The translations under genes were made by a program, and so were the position numbers. Positions 25,904-34,487 of a stretch of DNA of 64,000 nucleotides are shown in pieces. The notes under the pieces were generated by a model. It searched no databases. It was not told the DNA's origin and saw only the letters and a program-made list of their open reading frames with translations. This DNA is from Sphingomonas lenta (lineage in GTDB: Bacteria; Pseudomonadota; Alphaproteobacteria; Sphingomonadales; Sphingomonadaceae). Location: NCBI RefSeq assembly GCF_002288825.1, contig NZ_NSLI01000002.1, positions 496,001-560,000 on the forward strand. Direction: 5' to 3'. The first letter of the stretch is position 1, and each line of letters begins with the position of its first letter.

Positions 25904-28437
25904 CGGGTCAGCAAGCTCCAGCCGCCATAGCGCTGACGGATCGGCCCGCGCCGACGGGCGAGCACAACGAGAGCCAGGCCGCACACGACGCTGTTCACGG
26001 TCGCGGCCGCGCTCGCTTCGTACAGGAACGGCGTCGCGAGCAGTGCGAGACCCAGCGGCATGACCAGGAAGCGGACCGCGCGCGTCGGCTCCGCGGCCGC
26101 GATCGACAGCACGGTGAGCACCAGGAGGCCGATCACATGGTCGGCGTTCGCCATATCGCCGGTCGTGCCGAAGGCCAGGCGCGTGAACACAAGCCAGATC
26201 GCGATCAGGCCGCACAGGGCCATGTTCCAGGGGAGGCCGACGCCACCCCCGACCACGTCCTTGAACACCGCGCCGGGCGGCCGGTCGAACTCGTCCGTCG
26301 GGGCGGCCCGTTGCGGTCGCGAGGGCTCGACCTCGTCCGTGTCGCCGAGGAAGAAGACGCGGACCCAACTCCTGCCAGCACGCGCACGCCTGCGCACGAA
26401 CTGGAGCGAGGCGAGGAGCTCGTCGACGGCGAACGGGATCTGGAGGAGCATGGCGGCGGCGCCGACGAGCGCCAGCGTGCTCCAGGTGCCGATCACCACC
26501 GGCTGGATGATGACGAAGGTGATGGAGGTGACGCTCAACGGCACGATCAGGAGGCCGAACAGGACGACGAGCCAGGGCATGGTGCGCCACCGCGCTTTGA
26601 GCCCGATGATCCCCGTCACGATCTCCAGGATGTAGGTGACCCCGCCCAGGCCGCCGTCCGAAATGGGCCAGGCCTCGGCCACTGCGGAGGTGATGATCTC
26701 CTCCGTCCCGTTCTGCGGGTCGGCGGCGCTGCCCGCGAAGAACGGTTCCCACACATGTGGAAGCTGCTCGAGCTGGTAGCCGGCGAGGTAGCGCGACACA
26801 TAGAGCCCGACGAGCGCGAGCGCGATGATGGGGAGCCGCTGCGTCCAGGCGGACGGATTGTATGTCCAGCCGGGCGGCACGTCGGGTCCGGCGGTCGCCG
26901 CCAGCGGCGACACGCCGGGCTCGGGCGGAAGCGCCAGCGCGAAGCTCATCACCAGCGCGCCGACCAGCGTGTCGTTGAGATACGCCGCCGCGTTCGTGGT
27001 CCAGAAGATCAGCGGCGCGAAGAGAAGATAGAACCCGACCAGCCCAGCTCCCCAGCGCGCCCAGGTCGCACGCCACGAGAGCGCCGCGAAGGCCAGGAAG
27101 ATGAGGATGCCGCCTGCAAGCAGGTCGCTCCAGATCATCTCGGGCTCGGTCAGCCCAAGCAGCGGCGGCGAGGTCACGAGCCAGGTGCCGAGCGCCATGT
27201 TGGCGAAGTGCGCCCAACGGTAGCGGCCGTGCTCAGCGCGTCGCGTCGCCTCGTGCGTTGCGCGCAACTCCTCCGCGTTGAGGCCGGCTTCGCCCGCCGA
27301 AACCATCCAATCCGGGGGCGCGATCCCGTGGCGGCGGTACCAGGCGACCGGATCGCGCTTCAGGCTGGCTACGATGGCCGGCAGTTCGCGCTTCAGCGCG
27401 TGCTTCGGCTCCCAGCCGATCAGCGACCGGGCGCGGCCGATGTCGAGCGCGTAGTGGTGGTCGCCCATCAAGGCCATGTACGGCCGGACGAACGGCTCCT
27501 CGCCCCCGTCGATCGCGTCGGGGATGAGCGGTTCGAGCTTGGCCAGCCCCCATGCTCCGACCGCGGCCACCCGCTTGGGCACGCGCATCGTCGGCCAGTC
27601 CTCGGCACCGTGGAGAAGGTAGCCGATCTCGTCTTGGAGCGCGTCGTAGCTGACGGGGTCCGGCTCGCCGATCAACATCGTCGCGCGCTTGGGCAGCAGG
27701 CTCCGGCGCTCGATCGTGCGCCTGACGGCGTCGACCATGTCGCCCATGTGGAGCAGCGACTGGCCGGTCAGCGGCGACCCCGCGTAGACATGGCCCTGTA
27801 GATCGCGCGCGTGGATGCGCGCGATCTGGTGCGCGAGCGTCGGGATCAGCCGCTCCTCGTCGTACACACCGGCAAGGCGGAGGATCGCGAACGGGATCCG
27901 GCCCGCCTCCTCCTCGACGACCCGCTCGGCGAGCACCTTGGAAGCCGGGTAGGCGTAGGCCGGATCGAACCGCTGGTTCTCATCGATGCGCTCGCCGGGC
28001 CGGCACGGCGCATGAACGAGCATCGTGCTCGCGTAGACGAACTGCTCGACGTCGAACGCCTGGAGCGCGCGCAGGAGACGGCGCGTGCCCTCCACGTTCA
28101 CCGCACCATATAGCGGGTGCTCTTCGCCCGTTTGGTCGAAATAGGCGGCGAGGTGGACCACGCTCGCGATCCGCGGCCCGAAGCGCTCGCGGACGCGCAG
28201 GAGCGCCAGCTCGACCGCCGCGTCGTTGGTGAGGTCCGCCTGGAAAACGGGGAAGCCTCCATCCGAACTCGCAAGGTCCAGCCCTGCCACCCGGTAGTCG
28301 GCCGAGAGCGCCCCCGCCAGCAATCGGCCGAGATTGCCGGCGGCCCCCGTGATCAGCACGACCGGCTTAGACTCCGGCCTGACCTCCCAAGCGCCCGCCT
28401 GGGTCGTCGCCAGCATCCGCTCCTCCGCTGGGTTCAC
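25900..28437 (-). CDS. NAD-epimerase / SPW-repeat / VKOR-like fusion membrane protein
   Basis: 845 residues. The N-terminal ~330 residues form an extended short-chain dehydrogenase: LITGAAGNLGRLLAGAL (NAD-binding GxxGxxG), YASTMLVHA and the YxxxK motif in YAYPASK. A membrane part follows with an SPW-like repeat (RWAHFANMALGTWLVTSPPL). Then comes a segment that resembles the VKOR-like part of such fusions (LEQLPHVWEPFFA, PISDGGLGGVTYILEIVTG, PVVIGTWSTLALVGAAAMLL). Where the family has a redox CxxC (WCTLCL) this protein has WSTLAL, and the membrane part keeps only one Cys before the end. Disulfide chemistry therefore looks lost. Confidence 0.75.
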   Translation of the reverse strand: MNPAEERMLATTQAGAWEVRPESKPVVLITGAAGNLGRLLAGALSADYRVAGLDLASSDGGFPVFQADLTNDAAVELALLRVRERFGPRIASVVHLAAYFDQTGEEHPLYGAVNVEGTRRLLRALQAFDVEQFVYASTMLVHAPCRPGERIDENQRFDPAYAYPASKVLAERVVEEEAGRIPFAILRLAGVYDEERLIPTLAHQIARIHARDLQGHVYAGSPLTGQSLLHMGDMVDAVRRTIERRSLLPKRATMLIGEPDPVSYDALQDEIGYLLHGAEDWPTMRVPKRVAAVGAWGLAKLEPLIPDAIDGGEEPFVRPYMALMGDHHYALDIGRARSLIGWEPKHALKRELPAIVASLKRDPVAWYRRHGIAPPDWMVSAGEAGLNAEELRATHEATRRAEHGRYRWAHFANMALGTWLVTSPPLLGLTEPEMIWSDLLAGGILIFLAFAALSWRATWARWGAGLVGFYLLFAPLIFWTTNAAAYLNDTLVGALVMSFALALPPEPGVSPLAATAGPDVPPGWTYNPSAWTQRLPIIALALVGLYVSRYLAGYQLEQLPHVWEPFFAGSAADPQNGTEEIITSAVAEAWPISDGGLGGVTYILEIVTGIIGLKARWRTMPWLVVLFGLLIVPLSVTSITFVIIQPVVIGTWSTLALVGAAAMLLQIPFAVDELLASLQFVRRRARAGRSWVRVFFLGDTDEVEPSRPQRAAPTDEFDRPPGAVFKDVVGGGVGLPWNMALCGLIAIWLVFTRLAFGTTGDMANADHVIGLLVLTVLSIAAAEPTRAVRFLVMPLGLALLATPFLYEASAAATVNSVVCGLALVVLARRRGPIRQRYGGWSLLTR

Positions 28438-28447
28438 CGCCGAGCGC

Positions 28448-29302
28448 CTATCGGGCCATGAAGAGAGGCAGGGCGGCGTTATCCAATACGTGGTGCGTGA
28501 CCCCGCCGAACAGCGTCTGGCGGAGCCGGCTGTGCGTGTAGCCGCCCATGACGAGCAGGTCGGCCGAGAGCTCCGACGCCTGTTCCAGCAGCTCCTCGCC
28601 CACGGAGCCTTCCGGCTCGCGCACGTGCTTTTCCGCCGCGATTCCGTGACGCGAAAGGTAGCTCACGAGCTGGTCGGCTTTCGACCCTTCCGTTCGCGAC
28701 GTCGCGAAGGTGAGCACATGGACGCGCTCGGCGCGGGTGAGGAAGGGGAGCGCCGTCGTCACCGCCCGCGCGGCCTCCACGCTGCCGTTCCAGGCGATCG
28801 CCACCGTCTTGGGAAAGTCGAGCCCGAGCTCGTCGGTGACCACCAGCAGCGGCCGGCCGGCGGACTCGAGCGTGCATTTCAGCAGCGAGGAGGTGGGCAG
28901 CGGCTTCGCCCCGTTGGCCGAGCGGCGCGGAAACAGGATCAGGTCATGGGTGAGCGCGCAGTCGGCCACGACCTCGTCGTCGTTCCCGAAGGCGACCCGG
29001 AGCGACAGCGGCGACTTCGCATCCGGCGAAGGCTCCGCAGACTTCAACGGCAGGACGCCGAGTTCGTCGAGAAGCCGCCGCACCTCGATCTCGCGGCGCT
29101 CGGCATGCTGGTGAGTCCGCTCCACGAGTTCACCCCAGCCCGCGGTCATGGGATAGTGACCGTAGACGTGGAGCGACGAGAAGTCGGTCAGTGCGAGGAG
29201 CGCCGTGACGTGGGCGTCGACCTTGCCGGCGAGCGTGAGGGCGAGCTCGACCGAGTGCCGGTCGAGCTCGGGTTCGACCAGCGGCAAAAGAATGGCGCGC
29301 AT
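28448..29302 (-). CDS. Tandem universal stress protein (UspA)
   Basis: 284 residues, two Usp folds. It opens with MRAILLPLVEPELDRHSVEL. The second fold has VAIAWNGSVEAARAVTTALP and ends in LLVMGGYTHSRLRQTLFGGV, the intact ATP-binding G-2x-G-type loop. The final THHVLDNAALPLFMAR is the usual last strand. It lies 10 bp upstream of the epimerase fusion and probably shares its transcript. The start follows GAAAGGAGAA. Confidence 0.92.
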   Translation of the reverse strand: MRAILLPLVEPELDRHSVELALTLAGKVDAHVTALLALTDFSSLHVYGHYPMTAGWGELVERTHQHAERREIEVRRLLDELGVLPLKSAEPSPDAKSPLSLRVAFGNDDEVVADCALTHDLILFPRRSANGAKPLPTSSLLKCTLESAGRPLLVVTDELGLDFPKTVAIAWNGSVEAARAVTTALPFLTRAERVHVLTFATSRTEGSKADQLVSYLSRHGIAAEKHVREPEGSVGEELLEQASELSADLLVMGGYTHSRLRQTLFGGVTHHVLDNAALPLFMAR

Positions 29303-29351
29303 GGTGTTCTCCTTTCGAACGGGAGCGCCGGCCGCCGCCGGCCGGACTGCC

Positions 29352-29891
29352 TCAGGCGGTTTGCGGGGTCGGCTCGGTCGAGCCTACCTGCCGCAACGCG
29401 GCCTGGAGCCGCGCCTCTTGGTCGGGCGAGAGGGAGGAGCGCATCACCCGGCCGCCAAAGCCCTTCAGCTCCGCCAGCACCTTCTCGGGCTGTGCCTTGC
29501 GGACGAGGAGGAAGAGGGCCGACGTGCCAGGCTGGAGCGTCTGCCCCATCTCGCGGATCAGGTCGTCGTCGATCCCGAAGTCGACGAGGCTGCCCGACAG
29601 CGCTCCGGTTCCCGCGCCGACCAAGCTGCCGACCGCGAAGCCGGCGATCGGGTTCATGAACAGGAGCCCGACGAGCGTGCCCCAGAGGGCACCCGACAAG
29701 GCGCCGTAGCTGGCGCCGTGTCCGACCATGCTGACCGACTGCTTGATATGTACCTTGCCCTGCGGCTCGCGGATCGCGACTACGGCGTCGCTAAGATCGA
29801 TGAGATATTCGCGGCGTAGCTTGTTCAGCTCGTTGAGCACGCGGTCCGCGTCGTTTTCCGTGTCGAACGCGACGACTACCAGTTCAGCCAT
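29352..29891 (-). CDS. DUF1269 membrane protein
   Basis: 179 residues with the full family pattern: MAELVVVAFDTENDADRVLN, REPQGKVHIKQSVSMVGHG, then two Gly-rich membrane hairpins (GALSGALWGTLVGLLFMNPI, AGFAVGSLVGAGTGALSGSL) and DFGIDDDLIREMGQTLQPG. The family is stress-linked in plasmids and chromosomes but has no known activity. It is transcribed toward the UspA gene. Confidence 0.9.
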   Translation of the reverse strand: MAELVVVAFDTENDADRVLNELNKLRREYLIDLSDAVVAIREPQGKVHIKQSVSMVGHGASYGALSGALWGTLVGLLFMNPIAGFAVGSLVGAGTGALSGSLVDFGIDDDLIREMGQTLQPGTSALFLLVRKAQPEKVLAELKGFGGRVMRSSLSPDQEARLQAALRQVGSTEPTPQTA

Positions 29892-29989
29892 GGGTCGGCT
29901 CCGATATCAGCCAATCGCGGCGGCGGGCGCACGGGCGGAGTACGTGCCCGGAACGGGGTGCGTGCGAACCGCGATGCGGTTGTCGATAT

Positions 29990-30021
29990 GCGTCCGGGAC
30001 CGGGGGCGGGGTCCCGGACGC
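29990..30021. terminator. Strong GC hairpin between two minus-strand genes
   Basis: GCGTCCGGGACC and its exact complement GGTCCCGGACGC enclose an 8-nt loop. It lies between the LysR gene stop (30121) and the DUF1269 start (29891). No T run follows on either strand, so it could be a terminator or another RNA structure. Confidence 0.5.
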
Positions 30022-30120
30022 CGCGAGAGCGTCCGGTTAGGGGTGGCGAGCACCGGCCGCTACGCAGGAGATAGCAGCGCCTCCCGCATTGGAGGAAATA
30101 GATTGACGCCCGTTCGGGCG

Positions 30121-31038
30121 TTAGGCCGCGACTATGGGATCGAGGATCAGCCGCGCGGCCGCCTGCACCTGTTCGGCGATAATCCGGAACGCGGGCGCCA
30201 TGCTCGACGACTGCCGCCAGGCGAGCGCGACCGAGCGATGCGCCTTCCAGCCTGCGACCTTTAGGACGGCGAGTCCCGTGGAGCCGCCCACATCCGATGC
30301 TAGATAGAGCGCGGGCAGGACGGTGAGCCCGAGGCCGCTCGCCGCCATCTGGTGAAGGCTGTCCAGGCTCGTGCCCTCGTAATCGGGCGAGAGCCGCATC
30401 CCGTACGACTTCGCGATCTCGGCGGTCTGCCGATGGAAGTGATGCCGGGCGTCGAGCGAGATCACGGGCTGCCCCGCGAGATCAGCGGGCTCGAGTACGC
30501 GCCCGGTCGCCAGCTCGCAGTCGACCGCGCACACCAGCAGGAGCGGTTCGCGGAACAGCGGCTCCACCGCCAGATCGTCGCCGACGATCGGTAACGGTCC
30601 GAGGTGCACGTCCAGCTCGCCGCGTGAGAGCTCCAGCGCCTGCTGGTCGGGTATGCCCTCGCGAATATAGAGCCGCAGCTCGGGCGCGATGCGGTGCAGC
30701 TCGGCGATCATGGGAGACAGGAGGTAGGGGCCCAGCGTCGGCGTGGTGCCGAGCCGCAGCGTCCCGCTGAGCTGGTCGGACGCGCTGGCGGCGAGCGCCT
30801 CGATGTCGCGCACTTCGCTTAGGACGCCGCGGGCTTTGGCTACGATGCTGCGGCCGATAGGGGTAAGGATCGCGCCGGACGTGCCGCGGTCGACGAGCTT
30901 GACGCGCAACCTGTCTTCCAACGCCTTGATCTGCTGGCTCAGCGTCGGTTGCGACACGTTGGCCAGCCGCGATGCATGCACGAAGCTCCCGCAGTCGGCG
31001 AGCGTAACCAGATAGCTGAGCTGCCGGAGGGTGGGCAC
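30121..31038 (-). CDS. OxyR-like LysR-family regulator 1
   Basis: 305 residues. The HTH is PTLRQLSYLVTLADCGSFVH then LANVSQPTLSQQIKALEDRL. The effector domain is OxyR-like: LSGTLRLGTTPTLGPYLLSP, LRLYIREGIPDQQALEL and MAASGLGLTVLPALYL. In the segment matching OxyR Cys199-Cys208 the sequence is DARHHFHRQTAEIAKSYG, with no cysteine at either position. A perfect ATAG-N7-CTAT box begins 8 bp upstream of its start codon, so autoregulation is likely. It is the best candidate to bind all six boxes in this window. Confidence 0.9.
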   Translation of the reverse strand: MPTLRQLSYLVTLADCGSFVHASRLANVSQPTLSQQIKALEDRLRVKLVDRGTSGAILTPIGRSIVAKARGVLSEVRDIEALAASASDQLSGTLRLGTTPTLGPYLLSPMIAELHRIAPELRLYIREGIPDQQALELSRGELDVHLGPLPIVGDDLAVEPLFREPLLLVCAVDCELATGRVLEPADLAGQPVISLDARHHFHRQTAEIAKSYGMRLSPDYEGTSLDSLHQMAASGLGLTVLPALYLASDVGGSTGLAVLKVAGWKAHRSVALAWRQSSSMAPAFRIIAEQVQAAARLILDPIVAA

Positions 31039-31046
31039 GGCCCAGT

Positions 31047-31061
31047 ATAGTCACAGACTAT
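31047..31061. promoter_or_regulatory. ATAG-N7-CTAT box, copy 4, at the LysR promoter
   Basis: ATAGTCACAGACTAT, 8 bp upstream of the OxyR-like regulator 1 start. Its position over the regulator's own 5' region is typical for LysR-type autocontrol. The divergent lipoprotein/LOV kinase 2 operon starts 253 bp away. Confidence 0.7.
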
Positions 31062-31313
31062 CGCATTTTGGCAAGCCTATCGATTTGGTCGGACACGTTC
31101 GAACGTAGTAGCGTCCGTTCGGCAAAAGAGTTCAGGCCGCTTAGGCGGTTGATGGTCCAAGACCTTTCGCCGGGTAAATCCGTGTCTCCAACAATAACTT
31201 AGGACGGGAGGGCCGCTCCTGCGGTGTCGTAGTGGCACACGATGTGCGCAAACCGTCCCGAACAAATTTCAGCCTTTTGACGGGCTGACGACCAGGCCTT
31301 CGGGAGATGAGCA

Positions 31314-31643
31314 ATGCGCTTCGCAATCCTATCATTGTTTCTGCTCGGCGCCTGCGGGCGCGAAGACGCGCCCGAACGCACCGTAGTCGAGGCGGCTGCG
31401 CCGGCGCAGATGACTTCGGTCCAGCGCCGGATCGTGGACCTGCCGGCTGGTCAGCGCGATGCGGTGCTGCTGCGTGCCATTCTCGACGGCGGCGCGCCCT
31501 GCCAGGGCGTGGGCGAGGTCGAGCGGCGTCCGGACGCGAACGGCGCTCCCAACTTCCTGGCCCGGTGCGTCGACGGGCCGATCTACATGATCGCCGTCTC
31601 TCCGACGGGCGTGGCCCAGGTCGCGAAGATCGGGCCGCGATGA
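31314..31643 (+). CDS. Small lipoprotein upstream of LOV kinase 2
   Basis: 109 residues with a lipobox (LFLLGAC) after a short signal peptide. The mature part has two Cys (APCQGVG, LARCVDG) that could form a disulfide. Family unknown. Its stop overlaps the LOV kinase start by two bases (ATGA), so a periplasmic lipoprotein and a cytoplasmic light sensor are made together. Confidence 0.75.
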   Translation: MRFAILSLFLLGACGREDAPERTVVEAAAPAQMTSVQRRIVDLPAGQRDAVLLRAILDGGAPCQGVGEVERRPDANGAPNFLARCVDGPIYMIAVSPTGVAQVAKIGPR

Positions 31644-33271
31644 AGGGCGGCGACCCGGAGACCTACAGCGGCGGACCACCACCTCGCCTCAGCGGCGCGG
31701 TCAATCCGGACATGGCGGACCGCAACAACGACGTTTTCTTCGCGGCGGTTTCGACGACGCGCATGCCGATGATCGTCACCGACCCGAACAAGCCCGACAA
31801 CCCGATCGTCTTCGCCAACCCGGCGTTCATGAACATGACCGGCTATAGGCGGGACGAGCTGATCGGGCGCAACTGCCGCCTGCTGCAGGGTCCCGATACG
31901 GACCTTGAGACCATCGCCGAGCTGCGCGACGCCATCCGCGAGCGGCGCGAGACCGCCGTCGAGATCCTCAATTACAAGAAGGACGGGGCGACGTTCTGGA
32001 ACGGCCTGTTTATGTCACCCGTGTTCGACGCGGACGGCAACCTCGTCTACTATTTCGGCTCGCAGCTCGACGTGAGCCGCAGGCGCGACGCCGAGGAGGG
32101 GCTGCGTCAGGCGCAGAAGATGGAGGCGGTCGGCCAGCTCACCGGCGGCGTCGCGCACGACTTCAACAACCTCCTGACCGTGATCCAGGGGTTCACCGAC
32201 CTGGTCCTGACCCAGCTTCGCATCGATCCCGCCGCTTTCGACGCAGGCAGGGCGATCCGGTCGCTGGAGGCCGTCATGCAGGCGGCGCGCAGGGGCGCCA
32301 CGCTCACCCAGCAGCTTCTCGCCTTCGCGCGCAAGCAGACGCTGCGGGACCGCGTAGTCGATCTGGTCACCCTTATTCGAGAGCTCTACCCGATCATCGA
32401 GCGCACGGCGGGCGGTGCGGTGCGGGTCGACATCCGCGCCGAGCACGGCGCGTGCAACGCCCGCATCGACGCGAACCAGGCCGAGCTCGCGATCCTGAAC
32501 ATACTCATCAACGCCCGCGACGCCATGCCGCACGGCGGCGGGATCACCATCGACTGCGCGCACCGAACGATCGACGCCGGAGATCAAGGGTTCGGCGAAC
32601 TCGAGCCGGGCGACTATGTGATGCTGTCGATCACCGATACGGGAACCGGCATGTCGCCCGAGATACTCCGGCGCGTGACCGAGCCGTTCTTCACGACCAA
32701 GGAACCCGGCAAGGGCACCGGGCTCGGCTTGTCGATGGTCTACGGCTTCATGAAGCAGTCGGGCGGCGCGCTGCGCCTCTACTCGGAGGAAGGGCTCGGC
32801 ACGACGGTGCGCATGATCTTTCCGCGGGCGAGCGGCGCGGCCGAGCCGCCCGCGCTGCCGCAACAGCGGGACATGCTCGACAAGCGCGGCCATGAGACCG
32901 TGCTCGTCGTCGAGGATCAGGCGGACGTCGGCGACTATGCGGAGGCGGTCCTGCGCGAGCTCGGCTACGCCGTGCTGAGAGCCGGCGATGCGGACGAGGC
33001 GCTCCGCATCCTCGACCGATCGACCCACATCGACCTGCTGTTCAGCGATCTTATAATGCCGGGCGGCATGAACGGCGTCATGCTCGCCCGCGAGGTCAGG
33101 CGGCGGCGTCCGGGAGTGAAGGTGCTGCTGACGACCGGATACGCCGGAAGCTCGATCGAGCGCGTGGATGCCGAAGGTGCGGAGTTCGACGTGATCGGAA
33201 AGCCCTACCGGCGAGCCGAGCTCGCGAGTGGGGTGCGGCGAGCGCTCGACGGCCCAAGCGGCACGGTCTAG
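31640..33271 (+). CDS. LOV-domain hybrid histidine kinase 2
   Basis: 543 residues from ATG 31640, coupled to the lipoprotein gene. The LOV domain (about 30-150) has GRNCRLLQG with photo-active Cys79. The kinase core starts at [20 protein letters not shown] (His173), with N box [16 protein letters not shown] and [13 protein letters not shown]. The receiver (about 420-535) has [10 protein letters not shown], Asp in [11 protein letters not shown] and Lys in GKPYRR. Domain order matches LOV kinase 1, but the N-terminal leader is shorter. A frame extending upstream to 31307 only shadows the lipoprotein gene. Confidence 0.93.
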   Translation: MKGGDPETYSGGPPPRLSGAVNPDMADRNNDVFFAAVSTTRMPMIVTDPNKPDNPIVFANPAFMNMTGYRRDELIGRNCRLLQGPDTDLETIAELRDAIRERRETAVEILNYKKDGATFWNGLFMSPVFDADGNLVYYFGSQLDVSRRRDAEEGLRQAQKMEAVGQLTGGVAHDFNNLLTVIQGFTDLVLTQLRIDPAAFDAGRAIRSLEAVMQAARRGATLTQQLLAFARKQTLRDRVVDLVTLIRELYPIIERTAGGAVRVDIRAEHGACNARIDANQAELAILNILINARDAMPHGGGITIDCAHRTIDAGDQGFGELEPGDYVMLSITDTGTGMSPEILRRVTEPFFTTKEPGKGTGLGLSMVYGFMKQSGGALRLYSEEGLGTTVRMIFPRASGAAEPPALPQQRDMLDKRGHETVLVVEDQADVGDYAEAVLRELGYAVLRAGDADEALRILDRSTHIDLLFSDLIMPGGMNGVMLAREVRRRRPGVKVLLTTGYAGSSIERVDAEGAEFDVIGKPYRRAELASGVRRALDGPSGTV

Positions 33272-33399
33272 CCTATCCTCCTCGCGGCCGACCCCGAGTA
33301 CCGGTATCAGGCCGGCGGTCTTCGCTTCAGGCTATAGCGGCGGTGCGGCAGCTTCGGTTGGATCGCCCACCTACTCGCCGGTAGGACATGACGCGTGGG

Positions 33400-33447
33400 C
33401 CGGGCCCCTCTGGCGAGATCGCATCGCGGTCTTGCGATGTCGGACCG
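33400..33447 (+). repeat. Two-block conserved element, copy B
   Basis: CCGGGCCCCTCTGGCG (33400-33415) and GCGATGTCGGACCG (33434-33447), identical to the blocks at 11264-11308 with an 18-bp instead of a 15-bp gap. A degenerate ATAG box (33334-33348, CTAT half lost) stands upstream, as a perfect box does in copy A. Confidence 0.6.
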
Positions 33448-33516
33448 CAGCGGGTCGCGACATCCCGTCTACCGACGAGCTTCGCGAGCGCTTAATGCCG
33501 CGACGGAGCAGGTCGG

Positions 33517-33738
33517 ATGCACACCTTGGTCGAGAGGCTGCTCGCCGCATACCTCATGCTCTCGCGCGAGATCCGACGCGCCCGCCGTCGCACGCATCCT
33601 AACGCCGAGCGCATCGCGAGGCTCCGGGCGGAGCGACAGGCGGTGAAGAGCAAGCTCGCCCGGCACTGGCCGACGCCGAACAGCGCGCTCGCATTCGTGC
33701 GGCAATCGCTGCGGCGCATTCTTCAGCGGGGCCGTTGA
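33517..33738 (+). CDS. DUF465-like small protein
   Basis: 73 residues. MHTLVERLLAAYLMLSREIR then RIARLRAERQAVKSKLARHW shows the same two-helix layout as the 21249-21485 protein. It is strongly basic at the C-terminus. Function unknown; a role in stress is suggested only by its context after LOV kinase 2. Confidence 0.6.
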   Translation: MHTLVERLLAAYLMLSREIRRARRRTHPNAERIARLRAERQAVKSKLARHWPTPNSALAFVRQSLRRILQRGR

Positions 33739-34073
33739 TCGGTCGAGCGGGTCTGGTCGCGACCGCGCACGGGTGGGCCATAGACGACTTCTATACTCCC
33801 GGTGCTCGCCTTTCGATTGGTAACGCCACCCTGCCTGTCGCTAGATCGGAGGCGCCGGAACGGTCGAGGTCCATGCGAGCCCTGAGCCGATCCCTTTCGG
33901 GCCCATTAGGCGCGACCGTTCCGGAATCGCTCGCCGCCATCCGCGGCGGCTCAATCCGGAGGTGCGACGAGCTTCCATGTTCCCCCATCTGCCAGGTGCT
34001 ACGCGATCCCTGCGGCTCGGCATGCTGGCCAGGGAACCAGCCCTGCACACCGCCCGGTCGAAAGGAGAGGAAC
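33739..34073. other. Intergenic region with an ATAG box
   Basis: About 335 bp. It holds copy 5 of the ATAG-N7-CTAT box and a strong ribosome site (AAAGGAGAGG) before ATG 34074. The open frame through it lacks protein-like composition. Confidence 0.45.
33780..33794. promoter_or_regulatory. ATAG-N7-CTAT box, copy 5
   Basis: ATAGACGACTTCTAT, 42 bp after the DUF465-like stop and 280 bp before the exported-protein gene. Confidence 0.55.
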
Positions 34074-34487
34074 ATGCGCAAGCCGCTGATCGCCTTGGCC
34101 CTGATCTCCACCTTGGCACCGTCCACCGCCGCTCTGGCGACGACGGTGACGGTGCACAACCGCTCGCAGCAGCCCATGCGGTTGGCGGTGGACAAGCCGT
34201 TATCGGGCTATGAGGAACCGCTCAGCGCGTCCGTCGAGCCCGGCTTCGTCGCCCTGACATACAAGCCGGGCGGCAAGGTGCTGATGCCGCACGCCGAGGC
34301 CGAAGGCGCCGCCTTCTCGGTCCGCTACGTCGACGAGCGCGGCACGGGTTGCCGCTTCTCGGTCACGCCCGTTCGCCACAGTAGCGCTTACGCGCGCGCC
34401 GTGCCGGTCGCCGAGCCGATCGGAGGCGCGCGCTGCGAGGCCGCGACCGGCTCGACCATCGGCGACTTCGTGTTCACGGTGCGCTGA
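34074..34487 (+). CDS. Exported hypothetical protein
   Basis: 137 residues. A signal peptide (MRKPLIALALISTLAPSTAA, then LA) precedes a short beta-rich domain starting TTVTVHNRSQQPMRLAVDKP. Two Cys (GTGCRFS, GARCEAA) could pair in the periplasm. Start ATG 34074 follows AAAGGAGAGG. Its stop overlaps the acyl-CoA ligase start by one base (TGATG). Confidence 0.7.
   Translation: MRKPLIALALISTLAPSTAALATTVTVHNRSQQPMRLAVDKPLSGYEEPLSASVEPGFVALTYKPGGKVLMPHAEAEGAAFSVRYVDERGTGCRFSVTPVRHSSAYARAVPVAEPIGGARCEAATGSTIGDFVFTVR

Noticed and set aside
25904..27217. N-terminal extension of the LysR frame
   Set aside because: It is antiparallel-free but shadows the epimerase fusion in another frame; the LysR fold starts right after ATG 25903, which overlaps the upstream stop.
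25870..27801. Long plus-strand frame opposite the epimerase fusion
   Set aside because: High-GC antisense shadow with no domain pattern; the minus strand carries a well-defined protein.
33735..34073. Extension of the exported-protein frame upstream of 34074
   Set aside because: The extension has no protein-like pattern, contains an ATAG box, and would bury the signal peptide.
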